In this document: positions 1 to 8,493 of the stretch, piece by piece
How the letters are laid out: each line of letters begins with the position of its first letter
Position numbering within the stretch: position 1 is the stretch's first letter
Source of the DNA: HGM04593 sp045588485
GTDB lineage: Bacteria; Bacteroidota; Bacteroidia; Bacteroidales; Bacteroidaceae
DNA: 64,000 nucleotides
Direction of reading: 5' to 3'
Assembly: GCA_045588485.1 (NCBI GenBank)
Contig: JAZNEI010000089.1
Location: 1-64,000 of the forward strand
The notes under the pieces: generated by a model
What the model was told of the DNA's origin: nothing
The model's input: only the letters and a program-made list of their open reading frames with translations
Database searches by the model: none
Translations under genes and position numbers: made by a program

Positions 1-257
1 TTTTCATTTAGTACTTTCTTGTTTTCTGATGAGCGGACAGCAACCAAAATATCAAGAACCTCAAATGATTTTGGATTTTCCTCAAATAGTTCAGATACAG
101 CTGTCTCCAAATCATCTTTTCCCAATAAATAATTCAACTGATTCAGTTTTATCGAGATTTTAGCGACATTGCGAGATACTTTTTCAAAATCGGTAAAAGA
201 ATCTAATGTGGCATTAGTCTCGCTAAGTTGAGAAATAAATAAATCGAAATCCTTCAT
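1..257 (-). CDS. DpnII/MboI-type GATC restriction endonuclease (N-terminal part, cut by window edge)
   Basis: About 85 codons are readable from an ATG at 257; the rest lies outside the window. From memory of the family, the pattern of a TDFEKV-like motif, a run of helices around LNQLNYLLGKDDLE, and LDILVAVR matches the N-terminus of DpnII endonuclease, which cuts unmethylated GATC. The gene starts 10 bp after the stop of the adenine methylase on the same strand, the usual pairing in a type II restriction-modification operon. The catalytic part is not visible, so activity cannot be judged. Confidence 0.82.
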   Translation of the reverse strand, partial: MKDFDLFISQLSETNATLDSFTDFEKVSRNVAKISIKLNQLNYLLGKDDLETAVSELFEENPKSFEVLDILVAVRSSENKKVLNE

Positions 258-267
258 TTGAGATACA

Positions 268-1155
268 TTATACATTTGAAATTATAATTTCAGACACCAA
301 ACCTCTTTTTTCTGGGTCTGCATTTATAAGTCTAGTTGCAAATACTCTTTTTATTTTGAATTGGCGATATATCTGTTCAAAAAACGATATTCCTGCACTC
401 TCTATCGGGTCTGAATTGCTAGCAATAAATTGCGTTTTTTGCCTTGATATTCGAGTGCAAAAATCTCTCAGTCGCACTTGTTCAGCATCATTAAATCCAC
501 CTTTTGTATATGAAGTAAATGATGAAGTCTCTGATAATGGTTTATATGGGGGGTCTAAATAAAAAATAGAATTATTGCCTGCATATTTTTCCGTTTGTTC
601 AAAATCTCCACATAATATTTCTACTTTTTGAAGAAGGCATGAAACTGCTGTTAAATTCTCTTTATCACATATCTTAGGATTGGCATACTTGCCGTGAGGA
701 ACATTAAATTCACCTTTTGAGTTCACGCGATACAGTCCATTAAAACAAGTTCTATTTAAGAAAATAAATAGTGCGGCAGTTTCTACATCGGAACATTTTT
801 TAGAATTGAATATCTTACGCTTTTCTAAAAAGTAATCTTTACGTTCTTCTGTGTTCAGTGAAATATACTGTTCCTGTATTTTTGCAAGAAGGCAAATTAA
901 ATCTTCAACATTATTTTGTATAACTCGATACGTACAAATAAGTTCCGCATTAATATCGTTTATTATTGCCTGTTTTATATTTGGATATGTTTGTAGAATC
1001 CAAAATAATACCGCACCACCACCAACAAAAGGTTCTATATAAGTCAACTCATTACGTGTATGTATATCAGAAGGAAGTGATTTTTTCACCTCCCCTAATA
1101 ATTGAGTCTTGCCACCAACCCATTTTATAAACGGTTTTGCTATCATTTTATTCAT
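268..1155 (-). CDS. dam: Dam-type DNA adenine methyltransferase of the GATC restriction-modification system
   Basis: This 295-residue alpha-class N6-adenine methyltransferase should transfer a methyl group from SAM to the adenine of GATC and protect the host from the adjacent DpnII-type nuclease. KPFIKWVGGKTQLL (residues 7-20) and FVGGG (43-47) form the SAM site, and DPPY (201-204) is the catalytic motif. An ATG 30 bp further upstream is in frame, but the -7 promoter element lies inside that extension, so the ATG at 1155 is preferred; the mRNA would then be leaderless or nearly so. The family is certain; GATC specificity is inferred from the paired nuclease. Confidence 0.92.
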   Translation of the reverse strand: MNKMIAKPFIKWVGGKTQLLGEVKKSLPSDIHTRNELTYIEPFVGGGAVLFWILQTYPNIKQAIINDINAELICTYRVIQNNVEDLICLLAKIQEQYISLNTEERKDYFLEKRKIFNSKKCSDVETAALFIFLNRTCFNGLYRVNSKGEFNVPHGKYANPKICDKENLTAVSCLLQKVEILCGDFEQTEKYAGNNSIFYLDPPYKPLSETSSFTSYTKGGFNDAEQVRLRDFCTRISRQKTQFIASNSDPIESAGISFFEQIYRQFKIKRVFATRLINADPEKRGLVSEIIISNV

Positions 1156-1162
1156 ACTTGTA

Positions 1163-1170
1163 CAAAGATA
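1163..1170 (-). promoter_or_regulatory. Bacteroidetes -7 promoter element of the GATC R-M operon
   Basis: TATCTTTG on the minus strand matches the Bacteroidetes -7 consensus TAnnTTTG. It ends 7 bp before the chosen methylase ATG, so transcription would start at or just before the start codon. A clear TTG -33 box is not seen; TTCG lies at about the right distance. Confidence 0.6.
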
Positions 1171-1198
1171 GTCACAAAAGGGCAAGAAATACGAAGTT

Positions 1199-1380
1199 TA
1201 CTCAAATATTTTTTTCAGCGAGTGTAGTCTATTTTCGAGATTTACCTCAAAGATAATAACAAACGAGCGAAATAATATCAAGCTTGCTTGAATATTTTTC
1301 ACAGCGAGTGCAGTATATGTTCGCGGTTTACCGCAAATATAGCAATAAACGAACGAATAATAACTGGTTTATTTGAATAT
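1199..1380 (-). repeat. Two and a part ~85 bp tandem units carrying promoter-like elements, upstream of the GATC methylase
   Basis: Unit 1 is about 1199-1283, unit 2 about 1284-1366, and a partial unit follows. On the minus strand each holds a CACTCGCTG-like motif, an AT-rich stretch with AAGCAAGCTT-like sequence, then CGCTCGTTTGTT or CGTTCGTTTATT, then a -7 element (TATCTTTG at 1248-1255, TATATTTG at 1334-1341). The same arrangement occurs at 54665-54840 before another accessory gene. The units point toward the methylase. What they do is unknown. Confidence 0.7.
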
Positions 1381-1808
1381 TCCGTACAAGAAAATGAACC
1401 CTGAAGGAAAAATTCCACATAATTTGTTGTAATTAAATGTTTAACAAATTATCGGAACCCGAAAAACACTAAAATTTTTGGTAACAGTATAGGTAACAGT
1501 ATAGGTAACAGTATAGGTAACAAATCTACTGCAAAGCTGCGTGTGAGCGAATATAGAAGAAATTTACTTATTCTATTGAGCGTGAGCAGGTTCGCCAAAG
1601 GCAGAATGAACCTTTTTGCCTCTTTTGCTTTATTCGCTGTTCTATCTATCGGAAGGTGCTTGAGGATTGCATTGCTTTATTTATATGCTTTATTATCAAA
1701 GCCACGAGTAAGCGAGTGTGTAGATGTTTACATATACACGCAGCGAGCGAAAGTGGGTTCGTGAAACAACGCTTTATCCTCTCTCCTTCCCTCTTGCTTT
1801 ATTGTAAC

Positions 1809-1842
1809 AAAAAAGAGTCCCAAATTTCTTTGGAACTCTTTT
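1809..1842 (-). terminator. Intrinsic terminator of tRNA-Asp copy A
   Basis: On the minus strand AAGAGTTCC and GGGACTCTT form a stem around AAAGAAATTT and are followed by a T-run. It sits immediately 3' of the tRNA. The same hairpin follows tRNA copy B and the partial copy near 2136-2170. Confidence 0.85.
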
Positions 1843-1843
1843 G

Positions 1844-1917
1844 CGGTGCGTACGGGACTCGAACCCGTGACCCCATGCGTGACAGGCATGTATTCTAACC
1901 AACTGAACTAACGCACC
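1844..1917 (-). tRNA. tRNA-Asp (anticodon GTC), copy A
   Basis: A full 74-nt cloverleaf can be drawn: acceptor GGTGCGT/ACGCACC, D arm with GTTCAGTTGGTTAGAAT, anticodon stem CATGC/GCATG with loop CTGTCAC, and T arm ACGGG-TTCGAGT-CCCGT. Anticodon GTC and discriminator G73 fit aspartate. CCA is not encoded. The tRNA sequence is the same as in copy B. Confidence 0.96.
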
Positions 1918-1951
1918 ATTATCTTTTGCTGTTCTAATCTGAAAGCGAGTG

Positions 1952-1959
1952 CAAAGATA
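1952..1959 (-). promoter_or_regulatory. -7 element of tRNA-Asp copy A
   Basis: TATCTTTG on the minus strand, about 35 bp before the tRNA 5' end, matches TAnnTTTG. In copy B the corresponding element is TATATTTG, an allowed variant. Confidence 0.6.
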
Positions 1960-2106
1960 GAGCATTTTTTTTGAATATGCAAATTTTTTGCTGTTTATTT
2001 TCATATTCTCTATTTATTCTCTATTTAGCTTATCTAATTTAAGGTGTTATGCTGTAAATAACAGCCCCTAACCTTTGCAGGTTGAGCCGCCCTTTTGTCC
2101 ATCCTG

Positions 2107-2188
2107 CCTCTTTCTTCCCCCTTTCTTTATAGAAACAAAAAAGAGTCCCAAATTTCTTTGGAACTCTTCCAGCGGTGCGTACGGGACT
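2107..2188 (-). repeat. Partial tRNA-Asp 3' end with its terminator (att-like duplication)
   Basis: This 82 bp stretch matches 9178-9259: the terminator hairpin region plus the last 16 nt of the tRNA (2173-2188), after which similarity stops. A full tRNA at one end and a copy of only its 3' end at the other is the usual footprint of integration into a tRNA 3' end. It would mark the distal edge of the 2.2-8.9 kb module. 1918-2106 and 2189-2333 hold no gene I can support. Confidence 0.75.
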
Positions 2189-2333
2189 ACTGCCCCGTAA
2201 ATAAACCCCTTCCTCAATAAGGCAAGAGACCGATTTTATCAGTTAGTTTTATCTAGGTTCCAACTTTGGTAACAAAGATAAAGCTTTTTTATAAAGCACG
2301 CAATAAAACAGTATAAAATCCTGATTATAAACA

Positions 2334-2523
2334 CTATAATTGTTGAGAAATGTAGGTCTTCAACTCTACGAGCATACTGTCAAAAGAGTTGTTTTTAACA
2401 GCACCAACTACACCTTCACACTCTTTCTTCAATCCCTTACCTCTGTTAAGTAAATCAACTGCTTTTGATATATCCAACTCCTTTTTCTCCTATCAACTCC
2501 TTAATTTTATCTGCGGTAGTCAT
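2334..2523 (-). pseudogene. Small ORF broken by a frameshift, downstream of the type III R-M genes
   Basis: From an ATG at 2523 the frame reads MTTADKIKELIGEKG and then stops after 22 codons. Shifting frame near an A5 run (GAGAAAAAGGAG) gives a continuous helical tail, LDISKAVDLLNRGKGLKK to the TAG at 2334-2336, for a protein of about 62 residues. The joined product is charged and helical, and I do not recognise it. It could be a decayed gene, a sequencing error, or slippage in the A-run. Confidence 0.55.
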
Positions 2524-2546
2524 AATGCTTATTTTTATTGTATTGG

Positions 2547-2573
2547 TTAGCGTTTTTGCTAATTAAACGCTAA
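2547..2573. promoter_or_regulatory. 9 bp inverted repeat, possible operator
   Basis: TTAGCGTTT (2547-2555) and AAACGCTAA (2565-2573) are perfect inverted arms with a 9-nt spacer, 24 bp upstream of the small broken ORF. A related TTAGCGT/AAACGCT pair lies upstream of mod at 7139-7152. Shared control by one regulator is inference. Confidence 0.45.
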
Positions 2574-2615
2574 TACAACCACATATTTTTTGGAAACTTA
2601 AAATTTACCACAGTT

Positions 2616-2867
2616 TCAGTGCTTTCCGATACGGTGTTTGCTCCAATTTTTATAATTGCGTATAAAAGCGTTTATTGCATTTGTCTTATCATTGCCACAA
2701 CGCTTCGACCTTATATATTCAATGTGCTCTTTATCGTTATCGAATTTAACACCCTCTTTCTCCCATTCGTAGATTACATCAGTTGCAACATCATAATATG
2801 GTGCACCGACCTTTTTGTTGCTCTGCTTATTCGCAACGTAGATTGCATACTCATAAACCTTTGGCAT
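2616..2867 (-). CDS. Hypothetical protein, 83 aa, after type III res
   Basis: A short basic protein (MPKVYEYAIYVANKQSNKK...) with no signal peptide or membrane segment. It begins 2 bp after the res stop codon, so it is probably co-transcribed with mod and res. It has several Lys/Arg and aromatic residues and no motif I recognise. Its place next to the nuclease suggests an accessory role in the same module, but the sequence gives no function. Confidence 0.6.
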   Translation of the reverse strand: MPKVYEYAIYVANKQSNKKVGAPYYDVATDVIYEWEKEGVKFDNDKEHIEYIRSKRCGNDKTNAINAFIRNYKNWSKHRIGKH

Positions 2868-2869
2868 AT

Positions 2870-5524
2870 TTACATCCTCCTTATCTTATCCAAGAATTCG
2901 GGCAGTGTGATAGCACCATTCATTTCGGTTTTCTCAAAAACTACAAAATATCTAAATTTATCACCAGCTTTGCTTGCCCATTTCTTTCCAATATCAACTT
3001 TCTTTTTAGTGTTGGAATTATCTCTGTCATCACCTTTAGTCTCCAAAACAATAGTTATCCCACTTTTTAAATAAATAATAAAGTCTGGATAGTGATTTAT
3101 ATACCCATTTATTAAGAATCCTTTTGAATATTGTGGATTTCTATGCCAGAAAACCACATTGTCAAGATTTGCAACAGCATCGATGACTTTAGATTCATAA
3201 TTATTCATATCGCCTTCCTCCTCTGTGTATAATCCCTTATATACTCCAATAGCGATTTTCTTGTGTGTAATACGAGGTGGAAACTCATAAGGCATACCAC
3301 ATTTGATTTCTCCAATATCGAGCAAATCATTGAATACCTTTTCTTGATGTGCTGCCAAAAGGGAATCTATCTTCTGCTTGATTTTATTAGTTGTTTCCGT
3401 TTGGTAGAACATCATATCGTTCAACGCTTCATCATCAAACTTTTCTATAACATCATAAATATATTTTGCAATTTGTGGTTCTGAAATCTCATCTATCTTA
3501 ATATCTTTTGCAATAGATTTTGATAATTCTTTCTTTTTACTTTCTGCAGGCAGTGCATTGAAGTAGTTTCTAATGTTTTCTAAAATACTTGAATTTATTT
3601 TCTTTGGGACAGGAATATATTCATTCGTTGAATCCAAATCAATCATTCGTGCCTCCGCCTCTGTTCTAGTAAAGTTTATTGTTTTATCAGCAATATTCAA
3701 GTCAAATCCCTCAGAAAGCATTTTCTTATCAAGAGGCACAACAGCACTGTCGGGTTCAAAGAATGACGCAGTATTAACCTTCTTGACAAAAATAGGCAGT
3801 TTTACATTACTTGCATATTCAGCAAAAGCGTCCTTTATCTTATAGTATTTTGTCATATCTTTAATTTCGTTTGGAGTATCATCATTTTCTTTTTCCGCCT
3901 CATTCATTTCTGCCTCGAATTGACTATTTGTATTCTTGGCAAACTGTTCAATTTCATCTATATCGCTTTGAGCTTCTGCACTATTGATTGATGCCTTTAT
4001 TGCTTCTGTGTTGAACTCAACTTCTGCATTATCGCAGAGAATAGATGTGGTTTCATCGTTGCTTTTATAAGGTTGTGGTTCGGTACCTGTTCCAAACAAA
4101 TCACTAAGTGATAATTCTCGTGCATTATCATTCAGTTGAGTTTCTTGCGTTTCAGATATTCTGTAATCTCTCTTGCTGTAACCTGCCTTGTTTAGACTTT
4201 TCACAATATTCTCTAATGTGTCTTTGAAGTCATTAGATGCGGTAAATACATAAGATAAATTCAGCAAATCATCTTTGTGTTTCGTTGTATATGGCAATCT
4301 CAGCACTCTGCCCAAAATCTGTTCTACATCTACACGAGAAGTTTTGTTTGCAAGCGAGGCGAGTATATAAGCAAATGGGCAATCCCAACCCTCTTTTAGT
4401 GCATTTACTGTTATTATATAGCGTACGGGGCAATCCCTACTCATCAAATCAACAGATTTTAATTCATCTTTATCTGCTGTTTTTATTTTTATCTGCTCTT
4501 CGGGTATGCCAACTTCAACCAATCTTTGCTTAATCTTCTCAAATGTTATATTGTCATCGTTAGTTCTTGGTTGTGCTTGGAACAAAACAATAGGTCTTAT
4601 GTATCTACCACCATTGGATTCTTGTTCTTTTGCTTTTATTTCAAGACTTCTTTGTAGGTTGATTGCTTTTGAGATAACTTCATCTGTTGAGCGGTGGTTA
4701 TATACAATCACAGGGAGTTTAACCATATTGGCACGCTTCAACTTTATTGCATCTACAAAACTTATTATATTACTCTTTTTGCGAGGTGTTGCAGTCAAGT
4801 CCATAATAAAGCAGGGGTTGATAGCGTTGAGCATTTCAACACGCAAGTTCGCTTCGAAATTATGACTTTCATCTATAATAACAACGGGATTAAGATACGA
4901 AAGAACCTGAATAAAACCTGTTTCATCTGAACCATCTACACGCTTAGTCATACTGTCATATAACTTTGTGTATTCTTCAAGGTTCTCATTTTCCCTATAT
5001 ACCCTTTTGCCATCTTTGGTGTTGGTGGCAAAAGATTGTACGCTAAGCACAAATATCGTGAGTTGTTCGCCTATTTGGTTAGGTTTAATATTGTGTCCCA
5101 TTAACGCCCCTTCCTTATCCACAACTTGAACTCTACCATTGAAATGACTGTCTATTTTCTGTCTATATGGGTGTGAAGGGTTGCTGAGGTTCTTGTATGT
5201 CTGTTTAAGAATTGTGTCAGAAGGAACGAACCAAGCAACAACCTTTGGTTTACCCATTGGCATATTCTTGAAAATTGTCTGTAAAGCATTACAAGCAATG
5301 AATGTTTTTCCTCCTGCTGTCGGCACCTTTACAGTTACACGAGGTACACCCTTGACACTATTGTCGTAAGGGTGCAGATAGTCATTATCATAATCGTTTA
5401 CAGATATACCCTTTTTCGCCCAAAACTCTCTAAACGCTATATCAAGTCGATTATGCTTGTCTATTTCATCAATAAAATCTGAAAGGTCTGTGATAACCTC
5501 CTGTTGATATTTCTTTAATTCCAT
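2870..5524 (-). CDS. res: Type III restriction enzyme, Res subunit (helicase-nuclease)
   Basis: This 884-residue subunit should hydrolyse ATP and cut DNA in complex with Mod. The SF2 motor is visible: PTAGGKT (Walker A, 68-74), DESH (218-221), TATPRKK shortly after, and QILGRVLRLP (motif VI). Near the C-terminus YPDFIIYL followed by LETKGD is a PD-(D/E)XK nuclease core. Length and domain order are normal for type III Res. It starts 3 bp after the mod stop, on the same strand. The gene looks intact. Confidence 0.94.
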   Translation of the reverse strand: MELKKYQQEVITDLSDFIDEIDKHNRLDIAFREFWAKKGISVNDYDNDYLHPYDNSVKGVPRVTVKVPTAGGKTFIACNALQTIFKNMPMGKPKVVAWFVPSDTILKQTYKNLSNPSHPYRQKIDSHFNGRVQVVDKEGALMGHNIKPNQIGEQLTIFVLSVQSFATNTKDGKRVYRENENLEEYTKLYDSMTKRVDGSDETGFIQVLSYLNPVVIIDESHNFEANLRVEMLNAINPCFIMDLTATPRKKSNIISFVDAIKLKRANMVKLPVIVYNHRSTDEVISKAINLQRSLEIKAKEQESNGGRYIRPIVLFQAQPRTNDDNITFEKIKQRLVEVGIPEEQIKIKTADKDELKSVDLMSRDCPVRYIITVNALKEGWDCPFAYILASLANKTSRVDVEQILGRVLRLPYTTKHKDDLLNLSYVFTASNDFKDTLENIVKSLNKAGYSKRDYRISETQETQLNDNARELSLSDLFGTGTEPQPYKSNDETTSILCDNAEVEFNTEAIKASINSAEAQSDIDEIEQFAKNTNSQFEAEMNEAEKENDDTPNEIKDMTKYYKIKDAFAEYASNVKLPIFVKKVNTASFFEPDSAVVPLDKKMLSEGFDLNIADKTINFTRTEAEARMIDLDSTNEYIPVPKKINSSILENIRNYFNALPAESKKKELSKSIAKDIKIDEISEPQIAKYIYDVIEKFDDEALNDMMFYQTETTNKIKQKIDSLLAAHQEKVFNDLLDIGEIKCGMPYEFPPRITHKKIAIGVYKGLYTEEEGDMNNYESKVIDAVANLDNVVFWHRNPQYSKGFLINGYINHYPDFIIYLKSGITIVLETKGDDRDNSNTKKKVDIGKKWASKAGDKFRYFVVFEKTEMNGAITLPEFLDKIRRM

Positions 5525-5527
5525 AAC

Positions 5528-7120
5528 TTAAAACTTCTTTATATCTCGTGGAATCTTCTTGAATACAATACCATTCTTTGCCATCATTTCTTGTGGCAAT
5601 GTACATATATCTGCATATATTACATACTGCTCCGCCTTCTCTGTTACAATATTGAGCGTGTCATAACTCAAAGTTGTCAATTTATTCTTTTCGTAATAGA
5701 AATAATACCCCGTTGAGTTATATGTATCTAGCAGATATTTTGCCTCCTCGGTACGCTCCCTAGTTAATGCTTCTTTGGTTTCAGAGTAATATATAAACTC
5801 TCTAATCTTTTCATCATCTACATTCTCATTCAAATGATTATCATCTTTGAACAGTTTTTCTCCCAACTCATAGAAATCAAACTCCCCCTCTGTTCCTTCA
5901 ACCGCCTTAGCACCTTCGCCATATCCTTGTGTTACTCTGCGTACACGCTCTGCCGTAATATTCTCAGCATAATTTTGCATTTCAACAAGTATAAACTTGC
6001 GATTACCTCCGTCTTTCTTGTTGAGGTTTAATACAGCGTGCGCAGTCGTACCCGAACCAGCAAAGGAATCAAGGATAATAGAATCAGATGGTAAATACGA
6101 AATAAGTGCTTCTATAAGTTTTGGAGGTTTTACGGTATCAAATCCAACACTATATCCCATAATAAGATTTAACAACTCCTTACCGTACATAGCAGTATCA
6201 ACAGCATTTGCGGGGAAATGAGACCAAAAAGGTTTGAACTTTCGCTTATCGAGTTCATCTTCTGGATAAACCGCTTTTTTGACAATTCCATCTACAATTT
6301 CAAGTCTATTGTTTCTCATCAACTCATCAGCGGTATCTGCTCCAATTTGCCATCTTTTACCCTCTCTCGGTTTTTGTCCTAATATTTCAAATTGCATAGT
6401 TGGTCTTTCATATCCTCCTGCATTTGATTTCTCAATTATTTCAAACCTACAAGCACCGAGTTTGCCGATATGCGGATATTTCAAATTAGATTCTATTTCT
6501 TCTAAAATAAAAGAATCTTTAATTCTCTTATTTTTAGCATAAAACAAAATTGGTTCAACTTTTTGTTGAAGTTTGAATCTTGCACTACCCGAATTTATGG
6601 GTTGCGTGGTGGATTCCCAAGTCAATTCACCTAAAAAGTTATGATAACCAAATATTTCATCACATATCAGTTTTAGATGTGCGCACTCATAAGTATAATT
6701 GATAGAGATAAAGATAACGCCATCATCCGCCAATAATTTTTGTAGTAGTGTTAAGCGTGGGTACATCATACACAACCATTTATCGTGTCTGCTCAAATCC
6801 TCACCTTGCGCACCCACAACCTCGCCTAACCACTTTTTAATTTTAGGGTCGTTTACATTGTCATTATATACCCATTTCTCGTTACCCGTATTGTAAGGTG
6901 GGTCGATGTATATACATTTGATTTTGTTCTCGTATTTAGGCAATAGTGATTTCAGTGCTTCAAGATTATCACCGTGAATAATCATATTGCCACTTTGGGT
7001 TTCACTCTTGTTGTCTTTGTCATTTGAGCGAAAACCGTATTGGTGTTCCAAAACTTTGTATGGAACTTCTTGATGGTGTGTTACAACCTTATCTTTTCCT
7101 ATCCAATTTAGTGTAGGCAT
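5528..7120 (-). CDS. mod: Type III DNA methyltransferase, Mod subunit
   Basis: A 530-residue beta-class adenine methyltransferase. DPPYNTG (73-79) comes before the SAM-binding FAGSG (353-357), the order expected for Mod proteins. The variable middle portion (about 165-290) would set the recognition sequence, which cannot be read from the protein. Mod supplies recognition for Res and can methylate alone. No long simple repeat of the kind that phase-varies many type III mod genes is seen inside the gene. It is first in the mod-res run; the heptamer array and a TTAGCGT palindrome lie upstream. Confidence 0.94.
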   Translation of the reverse strand: MPTLNWIGKDKVVTHHQEVPYKVLEHQYGFRSNDKDNKSETQSGNMIIHGDNLEALKSLLPKYENKIKCIYIDPPYNTGNEKWVYNDNVNDPKIKKWLGEVVGAQGEDLSRHDKWLCMMYPRLTLLQKLLADDGVIFISINYTYECAHLKLICDEIFGYHNFLGELTWESTTQPINSGSARFKLQQKVEPILFYAKNKRIKDSFILEEIESNLKYPHIGKLGACRFEIIEKSNAGGYERPTMQFEILGQKPREGKRWQIGADTADELMRNNRLEIVDGIVKKAVYPEDELDKRKFKPFWSHFPANAVDTAMYGKELLNLIMGYSVGFDTVKPPKLIEALISYLPSDSIILDSFAGSGTTAHAVLNLNKKDGGNRKFILVEMQNYAENITAERVRRVTQGYGEGAKAVEGTEGEFDFYELGEKLFKDDNHLNENVDDEKIREFIYYSETKEALTRERTEEAKYLLDTYNSTGYYFYYEKNKLTTLSYDTLNIVTEKAEQYVIYADICTLPQEMMAKNGIVFKKIPRDIKKF

Positions 7121-7138
7121 ATTTGCAGTTTTATATTG

Positions 7139-7152
7139 TTAGCGTAAACGCT
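7139..7152. promoter_or_regulatory. Palindrome upstream of mod, related to the one at 2547-2573
   Basis: TTAGCGT directly abuts AAACGCT, about 20 bp upstream of the mod start. The arms resemble the 9 bp inverted repeat before the small ORF at the other end of the module. It may be an operator; no regulator is identified. Confidence 0.4.
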
Positions 7153-7218
7153 TATATGTATTTCAAAAATTAGTCTTTTCAATTATTGGTAAAGATAGAC
7201 CTTCTTTTCCTATTCTTA

Positions 7219-7330
7219 TGCACAAGGTTTGACTATTTTTTGTGCACGTTCTAATTGTCGTGCACAAAAAAACGCCATTTCTTGTGCATATTATCTAGGT
7301 TATGCACAAATTTTCGGCATTTCTTGTGCA
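7219..7330. repeat. Six alternating inverted heptamers at exact 21 bp pitch between fic and mod
   Basis: TGCACAA at 7219, 7261 and 7303 alternates with TTGTGCA at 7240, 7282 and 7324. Every start is 21 bp from the next and every spacer is 14 bp. No further unit lies at 7198 or 7345. The array ends 2 bp before the fic stop codon and lies about 100 bp upstream of mod. Two helical turns per site would put all sites on one DNA face, as in a cooperative operator array. Confidence 0.85.
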
Positions 7331-7332
7331 TA

Positions 7333-8481
7333 TTACATATCTAATACAGATTCAATAGATTCAACGCTAGTCTTTTCTGTTGAATTATGATTTAGGAATA
7401 AATCTATAAGTCTTGTGTTAAAATAATAGTTAGTCTTCCCAACCTTTACCTTTTCTACCAATCCTGTATTTACTATCATTTGAAGATATTTTGATGCGGT
7501 ATTTCTAGTAACTTGCATATCCCTTTCTATATATTCAATTTTAGTATATGGGTGAAAGAAAAGGTTATTCAGCAGTTCGTGCTTGTATAGTTTCCCAAAC
7601 AGCGGTCTAAGCACATTCTTATACTCTCGCATCAGAATATCAATTTCCTTAATCATACGAATTGTATTCAATGCTGTATCTTCAATACCTTTCAGTATAA
7701 ACATAATCCAATTACGCCAATTCTCAGCATTGTCGCCATTGTTATCTCTTATGGCTTGCAATAAGCTATAATACTCACCTTTATTATGAGTTATATAACG
7801 ACTTAAATATAATATAGGTAAGTCGAGTAGTTTATTTGCTACCAAATAAAGTATGATTATAATACGGCCAGTACGCCCATTACCATCATAAAAAGGATGT
7901 ATGCTCTCAAATTGATGATGAATTATGGCGGTCTTGATTAGAGGGTCTAAGTCAGAAACTGTTTCATCATTGATAAATACTTCCAAATTAGACATAAGGT
8001 CTTTTATCACATTTGCCTCCTGTGGTGGTATGTAAATTATATTTTTGTTCGCATCCTTAAGAGTGGTTCCTGGGTTTACTCGAAATCCTGCTTTGTTTCC
8101 TTCAAGTTGTTCTTGTATTTGCTTTATTACACCATTTGTCAATAAACCTTTATCACGAACTAAATGAAATCCTCTTTGGATTGCTTCACGATAATTCAAA
8201 ACCTCTTTTGTTGATGCAGATACGATATAGTCTTTTACATTCAAATCCGCTTTGTATAGTTCATCGTGGGTGGTAACAATATTCTCAACGGCAGAACTAT
8301 CCTTTGCTTCTTGTAATGTAAGCGTGCTTATCAAAATCTCTTCGTTGGGTATAATTCTTGCAAATCCTTTTAGTTCTGCAAGTGCTCCACGGGATTTGCT
8401 AAGTTGCTTTAATATCTCTTTTGTTTCAACATCGAAATCGAATGGCAATGTTGGTATATTATATGTACATTTCAAATTCAT
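7333..8481 (-). CDS. Fic-domain protein (probable AMP-transferase) with C-terminal winged helix
   Basis: Fic proteins transfer AMP or a related nucleotide group to target proteins. HPFYDGNGRTGR (195-206) is an intact catalytic loop with the essential His. SSAVEN (62-67) is an S-x-x-x-E-N inhibitory motif placed before the Fic core, so this is a class II, self-inhibited Fic. The last ~80 residues (IERDMQVTRNTASKYLQMI) form a winged-helix DNA-binding domain, as in many Bacteroidetes Fic proteins. It sits between a 74-aa protein and the type III genes on the same strand. The target is unknown; it may also act as a regulator at nearby repeats. Confidence 0.9.
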   Translation of the reverse strand: MNLKCTYNIPTLPFDFDVETKEILKQLSKSRGALAELKGFARIIPNEEILISTLTLQEAKDSSAVENIVTTHDELYKADLNVKDYIVSASTKEVLNYREAIQRGFHLVRDKGLLTNGVIKQIQEQLEGNKAGFRVNPGTTLKDANKNIIYIPPQEANVIKDLMSNLEVFINDETVSDLDPLIKTAIIHHQFESIHPFYDGNGRTGRIIIILYLVANKLLDLPILYLSRYITHNKGEYYSLLQAIRDNNGDNAENWRNWIMFILKGIEDTALNTIRMIKEIDILMREYKNVLRPLFGKLYKHELLNNLFFHPYTKIEYIERDMQVTRNTASKYLQMIVNTGLVEKVKVGKTNYYFNTRLIDLFLNHNSTEKTSVESIESVLDM

Positions 8482-8493
8482 ATCTCTATTACT

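Larger units (their letters stand above)
1396..1970. repeat. Direct repeat copy A, containing tRNA-Asp
   Basis: This block matches 8878-9365. It starts with GAACCCTGAAGGAAAAATTC, continues through four copies of GGTAACAGTATA-like 12-mers (three at 8963-8993), and runs through the tRNA, its terminator and its promoter. Copy A has about 70 bp (roughly 1700-1770) absent from copy B. Differences are otherwise scattered single bases. The interval upstream of the tRNA terminator has only short stop-ridden frames, so I call no gene in it. Confidence 0.9.

Noticed and set aside
1476..1525. CRISPR array in the GGTAACAGTATA repeats
   Set aside because: Repeat units are 12 bp with no spacers and no cas genes; these are simple tandem repeats.
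1543..1898. Open frames across the tRNA-Asp repeat block
   Set aside because: They run through the tRNA and its terminator, have no plausible domain, and exist only as by-products of the repeat.
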